A stretch of 64,000 nucleotides of DNA from Polytrichum commune (GCA_950295325.1 OX485804.1:34782001-34846000); one strand, 5' to 3'; counted from the stretch's first letter, positions 11,752 to 22,644 are shown. The notes: generated by a model from the sequence alone, not told the origin. Program-made: numbers and translations.

Positions 11752-12135
11752 CTTAAGATAGATGTGCCTAATTTGGTTACATATCTTAATTGGACACTTA
11801 GGTTTGAGTGGTGTTCAGTTACTTGTGCATCCAAGAACGGACACCCAAAAGACATGTGTTTGAAAAAGGATTGAATTACATGCTGAAAATATGATGACCA
11901 TTTTAGGCCCAATAGTCAACATAGTTGGGGGACCTATATGACCATTTAACGAGCATGAGGATTGTCACCTTGACAATGATGAAGATATTCATATGAGCTT
12001 TGAAAATCATGAGGAAAGCAACTACGGCCTCAACTAGGATTTGCTAACCATTGTGTACTCATTGATCTTGCAACTCATATCCTAGTAGGAGAAGTGGGCT
12101 AGTTGGAAAAAGTAACCATGTAGGACCCATTTTCC
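11752..12135 (+). mobile_element. Family A MITE copy
   Basis: The left end TAAGATAGATGTGCCTAATT and the right-end block AGTAACCATGTAGGACCC resemble the family A termini. The interior GACACCCAAAAGACATGTGT, ATGATGACCATT, GGGGGACCTATATGACC and GAGGAAAGCAACTACGGCC is shared with the copies at 13,830-14,395 and 22,645-22,970. Confidence 0.6.
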
Positions 12136-12259
12136 ATAAACTCTTAACTAGTGTTGCATTTCTAATTCTAGAGGTCGGAGGTGACATTATAATATACATT
12201 TTAATGTTTTTAATGTTTTTAAAATTGAAAATCATTGAAGACATCAAATTGAAAACATT

Positions 12260-12868
12260 GTTGAAAATTTTATGGCAAATCATTGTTGAAATCATTCCCC
12301 TCTTCTAGGATCAGTTCTTCAAGCTCTTCTCCACCCAAGTATTGATCCAAGACTGCACCTGGATCGTCCCTAATGCAAAATTCGTCTTGTTCAACGCCAT
12401 TGTCATCAACGTCACCATCATCATTCTCCATCTCTTGACGCAATTGCTCCTCTTCGCCCAGTTGCCGCTAGCATGGTTGTGTACCAATCCTCGCACTTTG
12501 TGGTCAACACTCGCTTGAGCTGCACCAAGTTGTACAATACATCAATTTGCTTCTCGCATTTGCTTGCTCCAAGACGTACGTGTTGCTTGGAACGGGCTGG
12601 GGATTCGTGGCACTCAAGTAAAATCATCCATCCAAGATATCGTGGATGAAGTGGCTCCAATAAAAAAAAGCCCCCCTATGGGGTTGAGGGCCGATTCATT
12701 CGAATGTGACGTCAGTAGACTAATTCGGGGCCTTTGACTCTATTTCCGGAATCAAATTGCCCAAAAATAGTCATTTAGATGATTCATGTGTTTTTTTCAT
12801 CCGCACGGATGATTTTACTTGAGTGCCATGAATCCCCGGCCCTTGGAACGAGGGCTTAGACACTATCA
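12260..12868 (-). pseudogene. Decayed coding fragment, interrupted by a MITE
   Basis: On the minus strand, codons upstream of about 12,480 encode ASKCEKQIDVLYNLVQLKRV and then LTTKCEDWYTTMLA. A one-base shift leads into an acidic stretch of the EEEQLRQEMENDD type, followed by VDDNGVEQDEF and LGGEELEELILEEGNDF, down to about 12,285. A 247-bp MITE (12,595-12,841) sits upstream of this, so the ancestral reading continued past 12,850. I do not recognise the family. The acidic tail and the repeat-rich setting suggest a transposon-encoded protein. The frameshift and an in-frame stop beyond the insertion indicate a relic. Confidence 0.4.
12595..12841. mobile_element. 247-bp MITE with perfect 9-bp target duplication
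   Basis: Terminal inverted repeats begin GGCTGGGGATTCGTGGCACT (left) and GGCCGGGGATTCATGGCACT (right, inverted) and extend about 38 bp through CAAGTAAAATCATCC. CTTGGAACG flanks both sides (12,586-12,594 and 12,842-12,850). A 9-bp duplication fits Mutator-like elements. Non-coding. Confidence 0.85.
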
Positions 12869-13829
12869 TTGAGTTTGTAGGTACTAATGCTATATGATAA
12901 TATGGAACAATTGGTGAAGTTGCGTGTGTCTATATTCGCCCTACTGGCCTGGATTGATTGTAGTAGTGATTTATAATTAAAAAAACATTAAAAAACACCT
13001 CAAAATTCGCCGAGTATTTTAAAATGCATATTTTAAAATAAATAAATAAACCGATGCACCACTACTCTTAACCCCACCTCCTCAATGCTCATCTCGATGA
13101 CTCCGAAGATGTTCCCTAGAGTGCGTTGACCAATAGAGTTTGACCTCTCAAAGTCCAAGACACTTTTTGCTCATTCAAAGTTGATATATGAAAAGGTGTA
13201 CGAATGTCCTTCCCAAATGGTCCTATTTGACCCAAAACACCGGAGGAATGAAGGTGTTGCTGTAACTTATGGATGATGGATCTTGAATGAAGGATGAGGT
13301 ATTTCTCTAGAAAATCTCAGACCTAAAACTCTTCTATGAAAAATTTAGAAGTAACCAACGTTCTATGAAGTGAGGTAGATGTGCCTAATTTGGTTACATA
13401 TCTTAATTAGTCACCTAGAGTGGCTAGACCTGTTTTTGTTAATTTAAGCAATTATGCATAAGTGTAGTACGTGTGTGATATTGGGGAGATTTCTAACAGG
13501 TTTGGAAATTGATATCACAACGTTAAGATTATTGTAAATTTTCAAAGGCGGGATCTTCTTCCAATCTATACTGTACCCTCGGTCGACCTATTTCCAAGAA
13601 TCGGGAGTCGAAACTTGAGCACAATTATTGCCCTTTTCAAGGAACCAAAATTCGTGCCCTTTTAACTTACTTTTCCATCACGCTGAATGTGATGGCGACA
13701 TGTGATTCTTCATGACCTTTTTCCATCACGTTAGAAAATGATGGCTATGTGTGTGGAACTTCACAACTTTAGGGGATTCTATGTATGAAGACTTGGATGG
13801 GAGGGGGGGGGGGTATCGAAACTGGGTCT

Positions 13830-14395
13830 GTCAACTCTATGTTTGAGTTGTATGTGGTTAGGTGTGGCTCTAGAAATAGATACCAAAAAGACATGTATTC
13901 CAAAAAGATTGGACTACATGTTTCAAATACGATGACCACCGTCCGGGGAGAACTGTCGGTTAGTTACAGATGAACCGGTTGAGTTTGAGAAATAACCGGT
14001 TGAAGTTGGAGGTTTCGTGAAATTTACCGATCATTTTAGAGAAATCTATAAAATGAACCTCAAATGAAAAAAGCAAAACCAGAAGATGTCGTCAACATGT
14101 AACCGGATGGATTTAGAATCACTAAGATCTTGACCGACTATGCCCAAGACCTTCCATGGCAGTGATGATAACCATTCTAAGCTCAATAGTCAATATGATT
14201 GGGGGACCTATATGATCATTCAACACAAAATCCTCACTTTGATAATGAATAAGATATTCACATGAGCTCCAAAAATTATGAGGAAAGCAACTACGGCCTC
14301 GATTTGGATTCGCTAACCATCTTGTACTAGTTTTGTGTTTCATATCCTTAGAGAAGTGGTCTTAGTCAAAAAGAAGTAACCATTTTAAGACCCAA
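13830..14395 (+). mobile_element. Family A MITE copy split by a family G insertion
   Basis: Family A text (GTATGTGGTTAGGTGTGG, AAAAGACATGT, TACGATGACCACC) stops at about 13,938 and resumes at about 14,163 (GATGATAACCATTCTAAGCT, GGGGGACCTATATGATC, GAGGAAAGCAACTACGGCCT). It ends near GTAACCATTTTAAGACCCAA. The intervening 225 bp is a family G copy. A run of 11 G lies just upstream at 13,803-13,813. Confidence 0.6.
13939..14162 (+). mobile_element. Family G element (AACCGGTT type), nested
   Basis: Contains GTTACAGATGAACCGGTTGA and ATAACCGGTTGAAG, then CATTTTAGAGAAATCTATA and AACATGTAACCGG, ending ATCTTGACCGACTATGCCC. Related copies lie at 26,555-26,770, 46,719-46,950, 56,775-57,000 and 57,085-57,295. 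The flanks GATGACCACC and GATGATAACC could be a degraded target duplication. Confidence 0.55.
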
Positions 14396-14639
14396 CTACC
14401 TTTTGTACGTCCAAATGTACTTCTAAGCATTAGCTCAATACCGAAATCACTGAAGTGGTACTTCTTCTCTAAAGCAATTTTGTCTTAGTCATTGGAGTTT
14501 TCTGCACGAACTTGAGACTTGGTTGACCAAATATGCTTAAAATTACTAAACTATGTCTTTTAATTAGGTCCACCTAAATATAAAATCATATAATGGGAAG
14601 CCTGGTTTGTAGTTGTGAAAGGACGTTAAAAACGACGGG

Positions 14640-15265
14640 TGTTACAACAAAACTAGATCATGTGCTCAAAACATAAACACCAATATATTAAGCTCAACAA
14701 TGAACGTCACAATTGTTTGGGTCTATGTGAACATCTAAAAGAGAAAGAGAAAAGAGAATCTTCACTTCAACTTCTTATAAGTTTTATATCTCAGATGTTA
14801 TTTTGACACTTGAAACAATAATATGCATGATTTGTAAGCGCTGACCAGATGCAACAATTCTAGACCTGTTCGGGGGAATTTGATCCAAAGGTCAGTAATC
14901 GTATGTGGATTTGGAAGTGTCCACAATCGAATAACGTACCTTACTTGAAGAACATGAGGTACGATAGAAGATAAGCAACCATGTTTTGGACACTTCCAAC
15001 TTCACGGACAATTTCTATTGTCGGATGGAATCATCCAGCTACAATTATGATTCATGAGTCCACGTATTCAAAAAGCGTTGATCATGTATTAATTCAAGTT
15101 CCAAATGTGAGAGCTCATACGCAAAAGTCATACAAACTTGAGGTGAAGATTCTCTTCCTCTTTAAATGATCACCAATTATTGAACTTAGAACAATGTGTG
15201 TATTTTGAGCACATTGTCCAATCTCATTATGACACTTGGCTTTGGGGGGGGGGGTCTACTAGACT
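14640..15265. mobile_element. Family A-like inverted pair
   Basis: The left part (ATCATGTGCTCAAAACATAA, AGAGAATCTTCACTTCAA) and the right part (GAGGTGAAGATTCTCTTCCT, TTTTGAGCACATTGTCCAAT) are inverted relative to each other, so about 600 bp could fold back. The centre contains GACACTTCCAACTTCACGGA, shared with 25,930-25,975. An 11-G run (15,244-15,254) lies in the right part. No gene. Confidence 0.45.
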
Positions 15266-15867
15266 TACCATAGACTACTTCAATATGAATGTTCGATCAA
15301 GAAGTGTGACCCGATAAGGCCAAATGGTTCAACTTTTATATGTTTGCATCACGATTGAAAATGCAAGCCTCATAAATTGGCCCTAGCGTAAAGCTCAACA
15401 TATTTGGACTTATTTGCACTCTAGCTTATCATATATTGTGCACGCTGCCACATGCATACCCAATTTTTTTCCATTTAGAAAACGTGAATGATAGGAGGAC
15501 AAGCAATGGGCAATGTTGAGGTGGGGCTCAATGTGAAGGGGCGGGCTATCTTTAGTAACACTTAGTTGAGCTTGGTGATGAAGTTGTTGGGACCTTTTGA
15601 GTGTCGAGACTCACCTAGTAATTAATGGGCGTGGCGCATGATGCAATTTAAAAACGATCATGGTGATTCTTCAACCGTGTGCCACCCACCACTCTCATTG
15701 TGAGGAAGAAAAGCGAAGATTGTTCTTGACATTACTCTTTCTTTCAAACTTAGCTAGGGAGGTAGATTCCCCCTCCCTCTCTATGTTAGTATACCCTCGA
15801 AGTTAGCTTTGGAATGTAGCTTTGTGAGGGGTGGAAGTTCATAACATCTAGTAATGAGGGAGAAGGG

Positions 15868-16024
15868 CATAACATTATTCGTATTCATAACAATGTTCTG
15901 TGGGACTGATAGTATTCCACGGAATATTCCCCATATTCAAATTGAATATGGGGAATATCCGAGAATATCCATGGAATATTGTCAGTCCCGCAAAACATTG
16001 TTACGGATCTGAATAATGTTATGG
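15868..16024. mobile_element. Foldback MITE, near-perfect 75-bp arms
   Basis: The arms run CATAACATTATTCGTATTCA...CCCCATATTCAA and ATTGAATATGGGG...TGAATAATGTTATG with almost no loop, so about 156 bp forms one hairpin. It contains AATATTCC/GGAATATT palindromes. GAAGGG lies on both sides (15,862-15,867 and 16,025-16,030), a possible short target duplication. Confidence 0.75.
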
Positions 16025-16583
16025 GAAGGGCGAGCACATTGATTACTATTGTAGTGCATGGGGATTTCCCACTTAAAGTCAAAACGGCGTCAAGATTTTA
16101 AATCAGCCTTGTGAGCTTGAATTGGTATGAATCAACAACCAACTTATAGGAGGCATGTTGTTACTACTACTAGTACTACTACTAGTACTGCCCCCTTGGC
16201 AAGATGTTATGAAACCAAAGCTCTTTGTGAGGTCACATGAGAACACACTTGACATTGGTTTCTAAAAGCGAGTTGATAATCTAGAAATGGGAATTCTCGT
16301 CATTAGATTAGCGCACTTATGAGGTTCAAGATTATTAGCAAAGGTCCACGGGAAGGCGATGGATCTTTTCATGTGAAAACAATAATCAAGATGTTCACAT
16401 GTTGTTTGAGACTTCAATGGCATTCCTAGAGCATGGTATTATATCTAGCAAGAATGTGAATGGTCATGTAGTGGGCCAACATGAAGGGAAGCGGGACGAA
16501 GCAAAAATTGTGGTCATATAGTTCCCCACACTTTGTTTTCCCCGCCTCAAAGTGCAAGGAATTGTTCCCTCTCATGGGAGGGT

Positions 16584-16598
16584 CCCCCCCCCCCCCCC
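16584..16598. repeat. Poly-C tract, 15 nt
   Basis: Uninterrupted run of 15 C in intergenic sequence, one of many G/C runs of 9-19 nt in this window. Confidence 0.95.
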
Positions 16599-16715
16599 TC
16601 CTTGTGATATAATCTTAGGTGAATGGGTATTAAATAAACACACTATTTTGTGCTTGGTGTCCTCCTGTGGTTCGGTCGAGGAAATACAAATCACAATGGG
16701 TTAGCAAATCCCTTA

Positions 16716-17213
16716 GGGCCACTTCACACACGAGACTGAGAGCCCATGACCAATACATTTCAAGCACTCTCATTGGTGGAAAAGGCGGAGCTGGTTCAAG
16801 TTCGCTTCACACTACGCTTGAGGGACCAACGGAGTATGTGAATGCAAGATGGATGTAAAGTCTACACGGACGCCTACATGGCATCGAATGGATCGTGTTT
16901 CATGGTCACTTGGACTATTTTCAACACCACCTCTTGGAGGTAGGCCTAACACAAAACCAGGAGACCATGGCACTCCGAATGTTCACAAGCGTTGATTTAA
17001 TCTATTTTATCATGCGTGAGGACCCGCATGAATAAAAACTCATTGAAACTGCATTTGGTTGAGGACCCAGTCACATATGACTTCACACTACACTTGAGGG
17101 TCCGTGACCACACTACATGATTTTGGAGGTGTCTTGGGATGGCCTTTGGACACTCTCTTTTGGGCTCTCACAATTTCATGGTCGCGGCTCTTGGCTCATG
17201 TGTGAAGTGGCCC
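16716..17213. mobile_element. Tourist/PIF-Harbinger-like MITE, copy 1 (498 bp)
   Basis: Terminal inverted repeats GGGCCACTTCACACACGAG (left) and its inverse CTCATGTGTGAAGTGGCCC (right) are flanked by TTA on both sides (16,713-16,715 and 17,214-17,216). A 3-bp TTA duplication and a terminus starting GGGCC are typical of Tourist-like MITEs of the PIF/Harbinger superfamily. An open frame at 16,667-16,858 overlaps it but is not a gene. A second copy in the opposite orientation lies at 22,987-23,494. Confidence 0.85.
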
Positions 17214-17763
17214 TTAGGGCACGGTAAAACAAAGAAAACATCCCGAACGGATTTAATATGCATTTTCTATGAATTTTTGAAGTGCCTTGGAGCCCGTGTG
17301 GTAAGTGACTTAGTAGTGCCCCCCCCCCCTCCCTTAACTGTTATTTTTTCGCCTCATTGGTGGGTCGATGTGTTCTTTATGTACCGTTGCCTAGAGCCTA
17401 AAATGGTTACCAATAGTCAGGACATTGGCCACATGCGGAGGCATATTAACTGCCCATTTTAGTAGTCAGTCGGTGGGTTTTGTTTACCGCCCCGGAGTAG
17501 GTGTCCATTTTAACGAACTATTCAAATTAGGCACAACTACCTTAGATTGTGATGCATAATGGACATCCGTGACATGCCTTCTTTTAAAAAAACACTTGTT
17601 CCAATAATACATGTGAAATTGTTGTTTCTCAACAAAGTCTAAGCAAGGGAGAGCCAGATGGCTGGGCGTGCAAAAAGCCATAAGTTATGCAGTGTTTCTA
17701 CAATGCACGCCACCCACCCAATGGTTCATTGGCGTGAGGTTTGATGGTCATCTTTGTGTTCCT

Positions 17764-18149
17764 CTATGAGGCACCATGGGCCTTGGCTTGGTGGTTAGGG
17801 CTCATGGCCCCCAATGAGGAGGTTGTGGGTTCTATTCCCCATGCCGGCGTGGTGCTCACCACCTTAGTCCACCCAACTATGGTGGGGGGTCCTTGGACCT
17901 TGTTGTTTGGGTACCTCAAAGCCCTTTGGGGGGATACCATGTCCGGTATCTTCAAGGCACTAGTGGCTAGCTAGGAACTTGTATAGTGTGTCACTATAGT
18001 GCCCATCCTCGAAAGGGGAGAGTAGTATTTGTCCCAATGTCCCCTTGTCCAGTGGGCATCGGGTCATTGGCATTACGAACGGACACTTTATTCACGCCGG
18101 CCCCTTGCTTGAAAGGGGTTGGAGTTTCTATCTATCTTCATCTATGAGG
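17764..18149 (+). mobile_element. tRNA-derived SINE with 9-bp target duplication
   Basis: The body spans 17,772-18,140 between copies of TCTATGAGG (17,763-17,771 and 18,141-18,149). Its head carries a Pol III A box (TGGCTTGGTGG, about 17,784) and, about 35 bp further, a B box (GGGTTCTATTCC, about 17,827), each one mismatch from consensus. The 369-bp length exceeds a tRNA, so this is a SINE rather than a tRNA gene. The 3' end is TTTCTATCTATCTTCA rather than a clear poly(A). Confidence 0.65.
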
Positions 18150-18224
18150 AGGAGGTTACTTGTCTTTGTGCCACCCTATGGCTCATTACAGTAGTCCGTT
18201 GCAGTCATGGTGAGGTTTCCCAAG

Positions 18225-18551
18225 TACACTAAATAGGCAGATTAGTGTTGGAAACACTAATAGTCGACGAAAACGCTAAATGTAAATTGTCTGTATAGTG
18301 TCAACTCTAACACTATTTGTACCAAGTAGTAACTTTAAATGTTTACATGAGCGCATTTAGTGTTAGATGATATTTTGTAAATCTTGGAATGAAGAATTGA
18401 AGGAAGAAGAATATGAGAACCTCGTAAAAGGTATAATTTGTTCAAACCTTATTCAAACACGAATTGTAATATCAGTTGAAAATTAGTGTTTTAGGTAACT
18501 ATTGCATCTAACACTAATCTTCATCTAACACTAATCTACCTATTTAGTGTA
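18225..18551. mobile_element. TAGTGT-type MITE with 25-bp inverted ends
   Basis: Left end TACACTAAATAGGCAGATTA and right end TAATCTACCTATTTAGTGTA are inverted repeats with one mismatch, continuing through GTGTT. The interior has several further AACACTAAT/TTAGTGTT motifs. Its interior differs from the 4547-type copies, so it is a second subfamily. Non-coding. Confidence 0.7.
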
Positions 18552-18559
18552 GTGTTTAG

Positions 18560-20230
18560 CAAAAACGTTGACATGCGTTGAATGTTGTGGTTTATGAGTA
18601 GGAGTAGGAGATAAGTTCATGGCTGGGCAACTTTGTAAATGTCCACTTTGTGGACTAGAGTTTGTATACCATAGAGTGAATGTGTTGTGGCGATGGAGCT
18701 TGGTAGGATATCACGGGGTGTGGCAAATCTATTGGCTCTAGGAGGTCCCGCAACAATGTCCCTTGCACAACAAAGGTATGTTGTGAATCACATGGGCCAT
18801 TTGTGCGCTTCTTGGTTATTGTAGTGTATGTATGTGTTGTAGTCTTGTTTGTACTAGCCCGATATGTTATCTTTAGCTGCGTTTGAGCTAAATATGGAAT
18901 ATGCAGCACATCTGACAAGTGTGTGGCATGTGATTGATGCATGAATGCCCACCCAATGGTTGATTTAATGTCAATTTGTTTAGTGGATTGTAAGTCTCTT
19001 GTTGTGTTTGTAGCTACAAATGCATTTTCTTTGATTTAAATTGTCATGTTTACATGGGATCCGTTGTGCCATTTTGTAACACCCCCCCCCCTCCCCTAGT
19101 ATTTAGAAAGGGCAACAATTTGAGAATAACTAATACCATGAGGTTGTAGATCTCACACTCCCATAGTAATAATAGCACCCATGGAGAAACCAAAGAACCA
19201 TGATCCAAACCGACCTTTAGAAAAACTGTGGGCAACCATTCATCCTCGAGTTGAGGTTGTGGCAAAAGTGGATGATATTGTGATAATGGTCACTTGCACT
19301 ATATGGAATGTTATAGAATGCACCATGTGGGCGAAGGTATGGCATGCATACACATCCTAAATAAACACAAATGGAGGAAACATGCCCCCAAAAAAGGGTC
19401 TTTGGTTTCAAATAGGTAGAGTTCACCTAGTCAGAAAATGAAGGTATTTTTATTGCAAAGTAAAGGCTCTCTATGCAAACACTTGTTGTTACAAATTATG
19501 CATAAAGAACAAGAAATAAATGGTTTTGGTTTGTTATTGTGCCCTACAACCTCACCAAGGGGAAGCTAGTCATAGGCTTTGAAGCCATGAAGAACCTCTT
19601 CCTCCACTTTGAAAGTAAAGAACTCTTCAACAATGCATTACTATGATAACAATGTCTAGCAAATTGGCAAAAATATTAATTGTTACTATAACTTATTTCA
19701 AGAATCTCACAACAAAAATCAAAAGAAAACATCACTTCGTAATGGACACGATGGATGGTCCATTCATCCATATGTAAAAGATATTAGAGCATTGGCTCAT
19801 GGGGCAAATGACGGTGTCATGTCTTCTTTAATAGGTGTGCCTCATCTTAGGGACGGGGTATGTACTAAAGACTTTCATTTCCTTATGATTTTGAGGCTTT
19901 CTAGAAAGTGACCTAACCATACATATAATAGTCAGCTAACATCTCTTGTAGTGTTTAGACACATGATGGTCTCTTGCATATGAGATTCACTATGTGCAAT
20001 GACTACCCTAGTTGGTCACCTCACCATGAGATGACATTCCCTTCCTTTGCTTCCCTCACTAGCAAGTGATATGCAACCTAAGCAACTTGGAGTACATGGT
20101 TTGTTCACATACCATGTCCTCAATTTATGTACCTATGTGTCAATGTCACTAATGTACACCGTCCTTAAACCCCTGTGCAAACAAACCTTGTAGTAGATAA
20201 AATGGTGACGAGCGGGATACAATACAATGA
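18560..20230. other. Intergenic, no firm gene
   Basis: Mostly unrecognised AT-rich sequence with a 10-C run at 19,082-19,091. A short frame at about 19,715-19,857 reads HPYVKDIRALAHGANDGVMS and ends at a possible donor GGG|GTATGT. It faintly resembles the HGANDG segment of CCC1/VIT-like membrane transporters, but no further exon was found. Confidence 0.35.
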
Positions 20231-20539
20231 CACCGGGGCGATCACAAGCTAGATACTTTTGTAAACCACATGCGGCGTGGGGTTAATTAATTATGGGTCA
20301 TTTATCTAGTTTTCTTGAATAATTGGCACCCTATTAGTGGATAAAATGATACTTTGAGGTATTTTTCAGTACCATATAGGTAAATATTATTTACACCATG
20401 AACTTATTGTATAGACTCTATTTTGTTTGGAAATTGTACCATAATTCAAAATACTGGAATTTTGACACAAGTTGACATTAATTCATAATAAATTGAGGAA
20501 ATACATCAATAGTGTATGCAAATGAAATTGAATGTAACA

Positions 20540-22039
20540 CACGGGGAGGTCACTTAGTGCATTTTAAAAACGACGTGCGGCATAATACAGGGAGGATTAA
20601 AATCATTTGACATAAAAATTATAAAAGAATTCCAAATAATGAAGGGTCCATTAAAAGTACATAAGCCCATTACAAGTAAAATAGATAGGTATAAAATATG
20701 GGCCATTCCCTTTTAGTAAAAATAATATAGGGGCTGAAAATAAGGATCTTAGGATGTATGTTTAGTAGAATCAATTTCGTACGCATGCCTCACGAGGGAT
20801 GGATGAAAAATTACTCATCATTCACCCAAAAATGGATGAAATTGGAAGCCTCAGTACAAAGAACCGGAAATTTTTTGCCAACCGTAGAAGTTGATGGGCA
20901 TTCCATTTACAAGTCAACGTTTGTCTCGCAACTCAATGGTAATGTTTTTCTATCCAAAGATAGATTAGCAAGAATTAAACATAGTATTCATTTCAACAAC
21001 CATGATAATTGTCTCCAAGCAAGATCTTCATGTGGATCAAGTTTGTTATCTATAGGATCTGATTGTGGGGTGCATTTTGTCCAACGGAGCACAACAATGC
21101 TATTGTCAACTGTAAAATCAGCTGCCAAACAAAAAAGGGGACGTTCAATGATTGATGTTAAAGCTGGAAATGCTACTAACATATTGAACGGAGTAGATTC
21201 CAGTTCATGGTGGGTGGGTAGGGTGCAGGCTATGCGGTGGCGCAATGGGAAACAATTTGGAGTAGTTAGGCAAGCGGTTGACCTCCTTGCTCGAACGGAG
21301 GAATCAGGGAGGAGAAATCCTAATAATCCCCACATCGAAGTAATGTTGCAATATTATAGAAAATATCCAGGCCGTAACAAATTTAAGTATGATCACACGG
21401 ATAGCAAATGGATTGATGTAGATTGCATTATATCTACGGTAACCATGAGCTACAATTCTACAAATGAGGTGTACACTCTTGATAGGAATGATTCAGAGCA
21501 ACTGTCCAAGTTTGTGACATAACGAACTATATAAGATTCATGACCAAGCTTAAAGTGTTTCACACTATATGGTTTTGGTCTTCACTAGCATGTAAAGTGA
21601 TTTTGAATAAAGGATTTTTATGGAGCGGGTGTTGTGTTTGTGAACACACTCACAATCTTGTTGTGTTTGTAAACACACACTCAATCATGTTGTGTTCCAT
21701 CCTAAGTCTTCTTTTTGTATTTTCACTTTAAGTTTTTGTACTTGGTTTTTGCAATGGTACGTAATTTTTATATTTTTTTGTTGCCATGCTTTTCCCATCA
21801 CTTTTGCATTGCATACATTCTTAAATTCGGTTTTTTTACTCAAAAGGAATTTAGACTACAAAAAATTTCAATGACATGGGCATTATAAGTAATGGTAGGG
21901 TACAAAAAAATAGGCCATTTTAGAATATTATGTAATTATAGGGAGCTTTTAATTCGTGCCTTGGAGGTAAATAGCCCCTAAACAAATACCCCTCAGCCGC
22001 ACGTGGTACACAAAAATCCTATTGAGTGACCTCCCCGTG
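20540..22039 (+). mobile_element. 1500-bp DNA transposon with perfect 8-bp target duplication
   Basis: Begins CACGGGGAGGTCACTTAG and ends with the inverse AGTGACCTCCCCGTG. Subterminal CGACGTGCGGC (left) and GCCGCACGTGG (right) extend the inverted repeats to about 42 bp with gaps. ATGTAACA is duplicated exactly on both sides (20,532-20,539 and 22,040-22,047). Eight-bp duplications occur in hAT, P and Zisupton/KDZ-type elements; the CACGGGG terminus does not settle the choice. It carries the ORF at 20,758-21,522. A 496-bp deletion relative lies inverted at 38,785-39,280. Confidence 0.85.
20758..21522 (+). CDS. Transposon-borne ORF of unknown function, 254 aa
   Basis: The only sizeable open frame inside the 1500-bp element, ending about 515 bp before its right end. 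I do not recognise the family. The N-terminal half has the stretch VEVDGHSIYKSTFVSQLNG followed by LSKDRLARIKHSIHF. The C-terminal third has WWVGRVQAMRWRNGKQFGVV and KFKYDHTDSKWIDVDCIIST, which look like a compact folded domain; a remote resemblance to BAH-like chromatin modules is only an impression. No DDE or RNase H triad, zinc-finger cysteine array, signal peptide or membrane span was seen. It may be the last exon of a larger transposase whose 5' part is deleted, or an accessory protein. The start ATG is the first in frame and lies in sequence retained in the deletion relative. Confidence 0.5.
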   Translation: MFSRINFVRMPHEGWMKNYSSFTQKWMKLEASVQRTGNFLPTVEVDGHSIYKSTFVSQLNGNVFLSKDRLARIKHSIHFNNHDNCLQARSSCGSSLLSIGSDCGVHFVQRSTTMLLSTVKSAAKQKRGRSMIDVKAGNATNILNGVDSSSWWVGRVQAMRWRNGKQFGVVRQAVDLLARTEESGRRNPNNPHIEVMLQYYRKYPGRNKFKYDHTDSKWIDVDCIISTVTMSYNSTNEVYTLDRNDSEQLSKFVT

Positions 22040-22049
22040 ATGTAACATG

Positions 22050-22640
22050 GATGCATCATTGTCTTGAAACAACCCACCACTATCTTGAATCCCTCATTGA
22101 CCACCCCAAGCTTGCCAACATCTCTATTTGATGACTTTAAATTTATTGAGACAACTTCTCATCCAATCCAAAAACATTCATTGAACCTCACAAAAAAACC
22201 TTTGTTCTTCCAAATATAATAGACCCTAATTTATTGATAAAATTATAAACTTCTTATGTTTTTCACTCAACTTATTATTTAGATATAATATTGTATGGGC
22301 CATTTCATCCAAGCTATAGTAATTCCAAAAAAATTGTAGTTTTTTCTCTCTTGAATGAATGAAAAGTACCCTATATTTTTTTCATGTGGTTTAATAAAAT
22401 TTTAACAGTGACCTCCTTGTGACATTGACTCGCTTATGATTCCATAGATTGAAAGTCACCAAACTTCCTATGTTTACGGTTAATGTAGTGGAATCACATA
22501 AGAAATAACAAAGTAAAATGACCATCATGTGTAGATGTGTCAAACTATGTTCATATACAATTGCAAGGTTTGTACACAAAATATAACCACTGCAAAACTC
22601 ACCTAAACTCTTAAAGGTACACACGTGTCTAATTCAAAGA
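22050..22640. other. Intergenic, no recognised gene
   Basis: AT-rich sequence between the 1500-bp transposon and a family A copy. Short open frames only. Confidence 0.5.
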
Positions 22641-22644
22641 CAAC

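Noticed and set aside
17784-17840. tRNA gene at the A/B box pair
   Set aside because: The region lacks a foldable cloverleaf with matching acceptor stem and continues as a 369-bp unit between target duplications, so a SINE is the better reading.
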